The notes beneath the pieces are model-generated. The model saw nothing but the letters and a program-made list of their open reading frames with translations. It ran no database searches and was not told where the DNA came from. The position numbers and the translations under genes are program-made. Below are positions 51,102 through 58,119 of a stretch of 61,453 bases of DNA, in pieces (position 1 is the first letter of the stretch; each line of letters begins with the position of its first letter). The stretch spans positions 1-61,453 of the forward strand of contig CAIXWN010000205.1 of the NCBI GenBank assembly GCA_903923135.1, read 5' to 3'. Source of the stretch: an uncultured Caulobacteraceae bacterium. GTDB taxonomy: Bacteria; Pseudomonadota; Alphaproteobacteria; Caulobacterales; Caulobacteraceae.

Positions 51102-51328
51102 CTGCACGACGCCTCCGCGGCTGAACTGCCGAACACTACCGGTTGTCTGCCACCGACATCCGGTCGGAGCGGACCCTTTGGGCGCCGCGCTGCCCGCGTC
51201 AAGTCGTCGGCGTATCGTCGGCCGCCGGATGGGAACGCCGCCGTTCGCAACCGGCCTTTGACCTGCAAGACCTTCAGAGGCTATGGCTTCCACAGGCGGG
51301 AGGGTGCACGCACTGGAGGCGGCTTGGC

Positions 51329-52618
51329 ATGCCGGCGAGACTCAGGCGCGGCCCCCTGCGCACCGGCCCCCTGCAACGGCGCACGCCTCAGGCGAGGATC
51401 GTCGAGGTCCTGTTACTCGGCGCCTGGGCGGAAGCGGTGGCCGCCGGCCGTCGGGCCGCCGCTGAGCGGGAGGCCGTCGCGGCCCTGGACGCCTGGGTCG
51501 GCCTCGGTCTGGCCTGTGAACACAGCGACCGGGACGGACGGCTGTTCGATCTGGTCGAAGTGCAGAGCTTTTTCCGCTGGGCCGGACTGGCTGGCCTTGA
51601 TGATTTCTTCGCTGCGCGATGGGCTCCCGCATTCAGGGCGATGGCCATAGATCTCGCTGGCCCCGACGGCTGGCCGCCGCCCGGCGGCGGCGGCGATGTC
51701 GGCGAGGCGCGGTTTCGCATAACCTGTGCGAGAACCTTCAACCTGGACCGGATCCCGGCGGGATCGAGGGTGCGCCTGCGTATGCCCCTTCCGCTGGATT
51801 GCGCCGACCACGGGCAGCCCCGAATCCTTGCAGGGGAGGCGATCCGGGCTGACGGCGCGACGGTCTCGATCTCCTCCGGACGCCTGATGGCGGTGTTGCC
51901 GGCCGTGCGCCAACGCCGGATCACACTTGAGGCCGAGATCGATCTTTCGACGATCAACCCCACCGAGCCGCGGGGCCGAAACCTGGAGGCCACCGAGTCG
52001 GCGTTGTATCTGCGGTCGTCGGAGGGCGCGGTCCGGGTGACGCGCGCGGTCGAGACCCTTGCGTTCCGACTGGCCGGTCGGAGTCCGCCGATGATCGCAG
52101 TGCAGCGTTTCTGGGCCTATCTCCTTGATGAGTTGTGCCTTGGCGCGGTCCCCTATGAAACCATGACGTCTGCGGCGGCAGTCGACTGGGTGCTCGACGC
52201 CGGATGGTTCGACTGCCGGCTCGGCGCCGCGCTGCTGGTCTCGCTGTGCCGGGCCAGAGGGATTCCGGCGAGAATGGTCGGCGGCAACTTCCTCTACGGC
52301 AGGTCGCCTACCAATCATCATTGGTCCGAGGTGTGGATTGACGGCCCGGGGTGGCTCCCCTTCGACGTCACCGCATGGGACCTGTCCAGCGGCGGCTTGG
52401 ACGCAGCATGGCGTGGCCGCTATGCGGGCCGGCTCGAACCGAGAATGGTGACCGAGCGTCCGCCCATGGCGTTCACCGGCCCCATCGGCGTTGCCTGGCC
52501 CGACCGATGGCGGATGTTGCAGGCGATCACACCCGCGGGGGTCAGCGTCGACTTCGTGGACATGGACGATGATCGCCTCATCTACCGCGACGAGTTCTCG
52601 GTCCGTCGCGCCGCCTGA
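51329..52618 (+). CDS. Transglutaminase-like protein 1 of a tandem of four
   Basis: ATG 51329 has GGAGG 10 nt upstream; 429 residues. The N-terminal half is a helical region plus a beta domain (RVRLRMPLPLDCADHG, TLEAEIDLSTI). The transglutaminase-like core has C296 (WFDCRLGAALLVSLC), H330 (TNHHWSEVWIDG) and D346 (PFDVT), an intact triad with spacing 34 and 16. No signal peptide is seen, so it should be cytoplasmic. This copy is the most diverged of the four: it lacks the DPRHRR motif near the N-terminus and has other differences (FDVTAWDL instead of LDI-NRER). The reaction is unknown: amide cleavage, transamidation or proteolysis are all possible for this fold. Confidence 0.88.
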   Translation: MPARLRRGPLRTGPLQRRTPQARIVEVLLLGAWAEAVAAGRRAAAEREAVAALDAWVGLGLACEHSDRDGRLFDLVEVQSFFRWAGLAGLDDFFAARWAPAFRAMAIDLAGPDGWPPPGGGGDVGEARFRITCARTFNLDRIPAGSRVRLRMPLPLDCADHGQPRILAGEAIRADGATVSISSGRLMAVLPAVRQRRITLEAEIDLSTINPTEPRGRNLEATESALYLRSSEGAVRVTRAVETLAFRLAGRSPPMIAVQRFWAYLLDELCLGAVPYETMTSAAAVDWVLDAGWFDCRLGAALLVSLCRARGIPARMVGGNFLYGRSPTNHHWSEVWIDGPGWLPFDVTAWDLSSGGLDAAWRGRYAGRLEPRMVTERPPMAFTGPIGVAWPDRWRMLQAITPAGVSVDFVDMDDDRLIYRDEFSVRRAA

Positions 52619-52674
52619 ACGGCGGAGCCGGACGTTGAGGTGCAACGTCGGCGAAGGACGTGCAAGATCGTCCA

Positions 52675-53952
52675 ATGATGATTCCGCAACGACCAGCGGC
52701 GGCTGTCGATCCTCGCCACCGGCGGGTGGCTGAGGCGCTCATAGTCGAAATGCTGGCCTTCGAGGCCTGGCCGCTCGAATTGGCCACCGGGCGGCGCGCC
52801 GAGGCCCTGGCGGGCGCGGCGCAGGCCCTGGCGGGCGCCCTCGCGGCTGGACTGGGCTACGACGGAGCCGATCAGCGACAACGCCGCTTCGATCCCGCGG
52901 AGGTGAAGAACTACCTGGACTGGTCGGCCGATGCCGGGCTCGACGGGTTCTGGGCCGATCGCAAGGTGGCGGCGAACCGCGCTATCGTGGCCCATGACGA
53001 GCCCTTCGCCGGGCGGGGCGAAGCGGGCGCTGGGGCCGCGCGCTTCAGGATTAGCCTGCGGCGAACACTTGATTTGACGCGCCTGCCCTCGGGAACGCCG
53101 GTCCGTCTCCGGCTGCCCCTGCCGCCGATGTGTGAGTATCATCCGGAGGTGTCGATCCGCCCCATCATGCCCGAGGGGCTCGCGGCTCATGGGGCCATTT
53201 CGGAGAGCCGCCTGGAGACGCGCATCACTCTGGGCGAAGAGCGCCGGTTCACGATTGGCGCGGATCTCGAGATCCAGGCCAGGACGCCGGTTCCCGACGA
53301 CACGGTCGGAAGGCTCAGCGAGACCGAGGCAAGGATTCACCTGCGCGCCGCCGAGGGGCCAATCCAAGTCACGTCGCGGATCAGGGCGCTGGCCCTGCGT
53401 CTCGCCGGCGTGCGGCCGCCATTGCAGGCGGTCACGGCCCTGTGGGAATTCATGATCGGGAACTTCCGTTTCAGCGCCCTGCGTTACGAAGAGATGGGCG
53501 ACGGTCCGGCGGTCGATCGGGTTCTCGAGACCGGCGTTTACGACTGCCTACATTGCTCAGTGGTGTTGGTGTCGCTGTGCCGGGCGCTCGGGATCCCGGC
53601 GCGGCTGGTCACCGGGCACTATCTCTATCGCCTTGCGCCGACGAACCATACGTGGGTCGAGATCTGGATCGATGGCATGGGCTGGCTGGCGCTGGATATT
53701 CACAATCGCGAACGAAATCGCCCGCAATTCGCGGCTGGTGCGCACTGGCCGTGGCACTTTGCCGAACGCCGGGATTTTCGACTGGTGTTCCAGCGGCTGC
53801 CGCTCGTTTTTACAGGTCCCATGTCCGTTCGTTTTCCGCCAGCATGGCAGATGCTGCACACCGGACGGGAACATGGCGTCGCCATTACCTATCTCGACGT
53901 CTCTGACGGCTCGCTGATCTATCGCGATGACGTCTCTGTCGAGCGGCTCTGA
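52675..53952 (+). CDS. Transglutaminase-like protein 2 of a tandem of four
   Basis: ATG 52675 gives 425 residues and aligns the N-terminus (RPAAAVDPRHRRV) exactly with copies 3 and 4. The triad is C291 (VYDCLHCSVVLVSLC), H325 (TNHTWVEIWIDG) and D341 (ALDIHNRER). A second cysteine three residues after the nucleophile (DCLHC) is also seen in copy 3 (DCQLC). Shared motifs with the others are LRLPLPPMCEYHPEVSIRP in the beta domain, FTGPMSVRFPPAWQMLHT after the core and a terminal IYRDDVSVERL. The GTG at 52660 is too close to GAAGGA to be a good start. No export signal is visible. Confidence 0.9.
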   Translation: MMIPQRPAAAVDPRHRRVAEALIVEMLAFEAWPLELATGRRAEALAGAAQALAGALAAGLGYDGADQRQRRFDPAEVKNYLDWSADAGLDGFWADRKVAANRAIVAHDEPFAGRGEAGAGAARFRISLRRTLDLTRLPSGTPVRLRLPLPPMCEYHPEVSIRPIMPEGLAAHGAISESRLETRITLGEERRFTIGADLEIQARTPVPDDTVGRLSETEARIHLRAAEGPIQVTSRIRALALRLAGVRPPLQAVTALWEFMIGNFRFSALRYEEMGDGPAVDRVLETGVYDCLHCSVVLVSLCRALGIPARLVTGHYLYRLAPTNHTWVEIWIDGMGWLALDIHNRERNRPQFAAGAHWPWHFAERRDFRLVFQRLPLVFTGPMSVRFPPAWQMLHTGREHGVAITYLDVSDGSLIYRDDVSVERL

Positions 53953-54073
53953 TGACGGGCCCGTTGTTGCGGTTCGAAGGGAGCCGTGCCGGGCGTCCTA
54001 CGGCTCTGGCGCCGGGCGCGGCTATCGGCTACGTCGCCCGGCCCAGCCTGAGGCCGCCAGCCGGAACCGCGAC

Positions 54074-55357
54074 ATGGCGACCTTGAAACGGCCCCGGCCT
54101 GCAATCGATCCGCGACACCGGCGGGTCCCCGAGGCCGAGATGCTCAAGATGCTTGTCCTCGAGGCTTGGGTCGTCGCATGGGCCGAGGGGCGGCGCGAAC
54201 AGGCTCTCGCGGCGGCGGGCGCCGCCCTCGCGACGGCCGTCGCCTCGGGCCTGGGCTACGGGCGATCCCCGGCCGGCGAGCGGCTGTTCGATCCGGTGGA
54301 GGCCGATCACTTCCTCGACTGGTCAGCCATGGTCGGTTCCGACCGCACCTGGCTCGACAGCCTGGAGGCCACAAACAGTGCTCTCGTCGACGAGTTCAGG
54401 GACCGGCGGCGGTCGGTGCAGGCCCCCGCTGGCGGCGGCGCGAGATTCGCCGTTTCGCTGAGGCGCACGTTCGATCTGCGGCGACTGCCCGCCGTTGCGA
54501 GGGCGCGGCTGCGGATGCCGCTTCCGCTCAAGTGCGAGTATCATCCGGAGGTTTCCGTCACGGCCCTGCTTCCCGCGGGCCCCGGCGTCGACGCAACGCT
54601 GACCGACGGCCGCCTGGAGCTGAGACTGGATAGGCCGGCCGATCCGATCGTCACCATCGGCGCGGATATCGAGCTTATGGCGCAATTGCCCGGCGCCCGA
54701 CCTGTTGGCGGCCAACTCCCTGCAGCAGAGCGGCAGGTCTATCTGCGGACGTCGGATGGTCTGATCCAGGTGACCCCGGCGATTCGCGTCCTGGCTGAGC
54801 GGCTGGCCGGGTCTGCGCCTCCCGATGTCGCGGTGTCCGCCATCGCGGCCCATATGTCAGCGCGCCTGCGCTTCGACTTCGTGCGGTATGACGAGATCGA
54901 CAGGAAAGCGCCGGGAGACTGGGTGATCGAGAACGGATACCATGACTGTCAACTGTGTGCGGCGTTGCTCGTGGCGCTCTGTCGCGCCCGCGGCATACCG
55001 GCCCGGATGGTCGCGGGCAACTACCTCTACCGTTTGTCGCCCACCAGCCATAACTGGGTGGAGATCTGGCTGGACGACAGAGGGTGGGCGCCGCTGGACA
55101 TTCTGCATAGGGAGCGGCATCGCCCGGAGGCCGGGCAGGGTGTCCCCTGGTGGAGTCAATTCGCCGAGCGCGGCGACTACCGACTGGTCAGCCAGCGACT
55201 GCCACTGTCGTTCACTGGGCCGATGAGCATCCGCTTTCCTCCGGTCTGGCAGATGCTGCACGCGCCGACCCTGGATGGCGTCGCCATCCGCTATGTCGAT
55301 GTCTCCGATGGCGCCCTGGTCTACCAGGACGACATCGCGGTCAAACGCCTGGCGTGA
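54074..55357 (+). CDS. Transglutaminase-like protein 3 of a tandem of four
   Basis: ATG 54074 yields 427 residues; a longer frame back to 53927 overlaps copy 2 and is not needed. The triad is C292 (YHDCQLCAALLVALC), H326 (TSHNWVEIWLDD) and D342 (PLDILHRER). Conserved motifs shared with copies 2 and 4 are AIDPRHRRV near the N-terminus, LKCEYHPEVSV in the beta domain, GLIQVTPAIRVLAERLAG before the core, and FTGPMSIRFPPVWQMLHA after it. The gap from copy 2 is about 120 bp, and to copy 4 about 95 bp, so each may have its own leader. Function unknown. Confidence 0.9.
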   Translation: MATLKRPRPAIDPRHRRVPEAEMLKMLVLEAWVVAWAEGRREQALAAAGAALATAVASGLGYGRSPAGERLFDPVEADHFLDWSAMVGSDRTWLDSLEATNSALVDEFRDRRRSVQAPAGGGARFAVSLRRTFDLRRLPAVARARLRMPLPLKCEYHPEVSVTALLPAGPGVDATLTDGRLELRLDRPADPIVTIGADIELMAQLPGARPVGGQLPAAERQVYLRTSDGLIQVTPAIRVLAERLAGSAPPDVAVSAIAAHMSARLRFDFVRYDEIDRKAPGDWVIENGYHDCQLCAALLVALCRARGIPARMVAGNYLYRLSPTSHNWVEIWLDDRGWAPLDILHRERHRPEAGQGVPWWSQFAERGDYRLVSQRLPLSFTGPMSIRFPPVWQMLHAPTLDGVAIRYVDVSDGALVYQDDIAVKRLA

Positions 55358-55451
55358 CGGCCGGGCTGGACAATCCCTTCCAGCGACGGTGTGATGCAGG
55401 CTCGCCCGGAACATCCCGACCGCGGCACGCAGGCCTGAGGAGCCCCTTGCC

Positions 55452-56735
55452 ATGCCGGTCGTAGGGCGGCCCGCCCAGGCCACCGATCCGCGGCACCGGC
55501 GCCTCCCGGCGGCGACGATCGTCGACATTCTAGCGTTCGCTGGCTGGGGACCGCAGATCGCCGCCGGCCGTTCGGCGGAGGCGCGGGCCGGAGGCGAAAA
55601 GGCGCTGGCGTTGGCGCTTCAGGCGGGTCTCGGGTGGGCGGATGGGCCCTCCGGCGAGCCACTCTACGATCCGATCGAGGTCCAGAACTGTCTCGCCTGG
55701 GCCGCGACGAGTGGCGGCAACTCTTTCTGGGCGGATCAGGCCCGGGCCATAGACCGGGCCATCACAGAGCATGAGCGGCGGCCGGGGCACGCTGGTCGGT
55801 GCGGCGAGCCTGCCCCGGCTCGTTTCCGAGTTTTCTCACGACGCACCTTCAATCTCGGCGCGTTCGATCCCGGAGCGAAGATTCGGCTGCGCCTGCCGCT
55901 GCCCCTGCGCTGCGACTATCATCGGGACGTGCAGGTCCGGCCAAGGGTCGCCGAAGCCCTGGAGGGCGCTGTGACGGTGTCCGACGGGCGCCTGGAGGTC
56001 CGTCTGGATGTTCCGCGTGATCCGATCGTGACCATCGGTGTCGATCTCGAGTTCGTGGCCCTGCTGCCACCGCCGAACGGGCCGACACCGCCGCTGGGGG
56101 CCGCTGATCGCGAGGCGCACCTGCGTCCGGTCGAAGGTCTGATCCGGGTCACCCCGACTGTTCGGGATCTGGCCCTCAGGCTGGCCGGGACACGGGCGCC
56201 GCAACAGGCCGTCGTGGCCTTCTGCCGTTTCCTGGACGAGCATGTCAGGTTCGCCTTCGTTTGGTATGACGAGGTGTCATTGTCCGCTCCGGGCGACTGG
56301 GTTCTGGAGAACGGTGTCTATGATTGCCAACTCAGCGCGGCGTTGCTGGTCTCCTTGTGCCGGGCGAACGGTATTCCCGCGCGCCTGGTGTCGGGGCACT
56401 ACCTGCACCGCCTCGCCCCGACGAACCACAACTGGATCGATGTCTGGCTCGACGGCCGTGGCTGGACGCCTCTGGATATACTCAACCGCGAACGCGAGCG
56501 GCCAGAGTTCGCGATCGGTGCAGACTGGCCGGAGCATTTCCGCCGTCGGGGCGACTACCGGCTGGTAACCCAGACGCCGCCGCTGGCGTTCACCGGACCG
56601 ATGAGCGTGCGTTTGCCGCCGGCCTGGCTGATGCTGCACACGGCGGGCGATCCTGGTGTGGCTATCACCTATCTCGATATCGCCGACGCATCCCTGATCT
56701 ATCGCGATACCGTGTCGGTCGAACGCACCGACTGA
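55452..56735 (+). CDS. Transglutaminase-like protein 4 of a tandem of four
   Basis: ATG 55452 gives 427 residues. The triad is C292 (VYDCQLSAALLVSLC), H326 (TNHNWIDVWLDG) and D342 (PLDILNRER). It has Ser where copies 2 and 3 have the second cysteine (DCQLS). Shared segments include ATDPRHRRL, LPLRCDYHRDVQVRP, GLIRVTPTVRDLALRLAG and FTGPMSVRLPPAWLMLHT. Copies 2 to 4 are clearly closer to one another than to copy 1. The Gfo/Idh/MocA gene follows after 164 bp. No transmembrane segment or signal peptide is visible. Confidence 0.9.
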   Translation: MPVVGRPAQATDPRHRRLPAATIVDILAFAGWGPQIAAGRSAEARAGGEKALALALQAGLGWADGPSGEPLYDPIEVQNCLAWAATSGGNSFWADQARAIDRAITEHERRPGHAGRCGEPAPARFRVFSRRTFNLGAFDPGAKIRLRLPLPLRCDYHRDVQVRPRVAEALEGAVTVSDGRLEVRLDVPRDPIVTIGVDLEFVALLPPPNGPTPPLGAADREAHLRPVEGLIRVTPTVRDLALRLAGTRAPQQAVVAFCRFLDEHVRFAFVWYDEVSLSAPGDWVLENGVYDCQLSAALLVSLCRANGIPARLVSGHYLHRLAPTNHNWIDVWLDGRGWTPLDILNRERERPEFAIGADWPEHFRRRGDYRLVTQTPPLAFTGPMSVRLPPAWLMLHTAGDPGVAITYLDIADASLIYRDTVSVERTD

Positions 56736-56899
56736 GGTCCCCGTAGCGTGAAAGCCTGGGAGCGTGGCCCTGGTCGCTTGAAACGGGGGCGTTCGTCCGA
56801 CACGGATGATTCCATCCTGACGGGAAGGGCGTTAGGGTTCCCGACGACGGTGCGGGAGCCCTGTCTCGACCGGGCCAGGGGCAGCAGAAGGAGCGGGGC

Positions 56900-57892
56900 G
56901 TGCGGATCGGGTGTCTGGGCGCGGCCAGAATCGCCCCGGCGGCCCTCGTGGCGCCGGCGCAGGTACGGGGTGGCGCCGTTCTACAGGCGGTTGCCGCCCG
57001 CGACCCGCAGCGTGCGGCGGCGTTCGCCGGCCGGCACGGATTCCTCCGGTCCGAGGGGGACTACGATGCGCTGATCGCAGCGCCGGATATCGACCTCATT
57101 TACAACGCCCTGCCGGTCAACCTGCATGCGGTGTGGTCCATCCGGGCGCTTGAGGCCGGCAAACATGTCCTGTGCGAGAAACCTTTCGCCATGAACGCCG
57201 CGGAGGCCGACGCGGTTCTGGCGGCCGGGCAGGCCTCCGGTCGCCGCGTCATCGAGGCGTTTCACTACCGCTATCATCCGGGCTTTGCTCAGTTGCTGGC
57301 CTGGATCCGGGCCGGGGCCATCGGCGATGTCACCGGCCTGGACGCGGCGTTCAGCGTGCCGATCGCGGATCTCGGCGGGACCGAGATCCGCCATAGGCCC
57401 GAGACCGGCGGCGGGGCGTTCATGGATCTCGGGTGCTATCCGCTCAGCTGGACGCTTGCCGTCATGGAGGCAGCGCCTGTCACCGTCGAAGCGAGGGCGA
57501 TCCTGACTCCGCGCGGCGTGGACGAGAGTCTGGAGGCGTCTCTGATGTTCGCCGGCGGCGTAGAGGCGTCCCTTTCTGCCTCGATGGCCGCCAATGCGCG
57601 CTTTGCGGCAAGGTTCACGGTCACTGGCGAACGAGGCCGGATCGAGTTTCTCAACCCGTTGGCCCCGCAGCTGGGCGCGAGACTCAGCCTCACCTTGGAC
57701 GGGCGGACCGAGTCGGTCCCCCTCAGCCGGATCAGCACCTACGCCTTTCAGCTCGACGCGGTCCTGGCAGGGCTGGAGTCCGGTGAGACCCTGCCCACCG
57801 AGGGCAGGGCGATCCTGCGGCAGCAGAGGGCTCTGGACGCTGTATACGGGGCCGCGGGACTCCATCACCTCCGCTTTGGGCCGGCCGTGTGA
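56900..57892 (+). CDS. Gfo/Idh/MocA family oxidoreductase
   Basis: GTG 56900 has AGGAG 7 nt upstream; 330 residues. The Rossmann domain begins MRIGCLGAARIAPAAL and leads to the signature EKPFAMN (E93-K94-P95), the catalytic lysine of the family. The second domain has EAFHYRYHPGFAQLLAWIRA and GGAFMDLGCYPLSW, the substrate-site Asp and His/Tyr positions. Such enzymes oxidise or reduce sugars, inositols or related compounds with NAD(P). In this locus it probably modifies a sugar or sugar nucleotide. Confidence 0.92.
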   Translation: MRIGCLGAARIAPAALVAPAQVRGGAVLQAVAARDPQRAAAFAGRHGFLRSEGDYDALIAAPDIDLIYNALPVNLHAVWSIRALEAGKHVLCEKPFAMNAAEADAVLAAGQASGRRVIEAFHYRYHPGFAQLLAWIRAGAIGDVTGLDAAFSVPIADLGGTEIRHRPETGGGAFMDLGCYPLSWTLAVMEAAPVTVEARAILTPRGVDESLEASLMFAGGVEASLSASMAANARFAARFTVTGERGRIEFLNPLAPQLGARLSLTLDGRTESVPLSRISTYAFQLDAVLAGLESGETLPTEGRAILRQQRALDAVYGAAGLHHLRFGPAV

Positions 57893-58119
57893 TCGGGCGG
57901 CGAGGCGACGGCGAAGGCGCGCTGACCCGGCCGGTTTCGACCCGGCCGACGGCCGGGGAGCCCCTGATGATCACCGACCCCTGTAGTTGCTGCTGCCTCG
58001 CCCTCGTCGACGCCTTTCCCGTGACGGTAACCGGCATGATTCAGGAGTTCCTCGTTCCTCAGGCCGTGATTGCGAACGTGCGACAGGTCATCGATAGGAC
58101 GGCCTGAAGACGAAGTTGA

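Noticed and set aside
57889-58107. Small reading frame of 72 codons starting with GTGA overlap at the end of the Gfo/Idh/MocA gene
   Set aside because: The overlap is suggestive, but codon bias is weaker than in neighbours and no motif beyond a cysteine cluster (CSCCC) is seen; left unannotated. The rest of 57893-58119 shows nothing else but the dyad.
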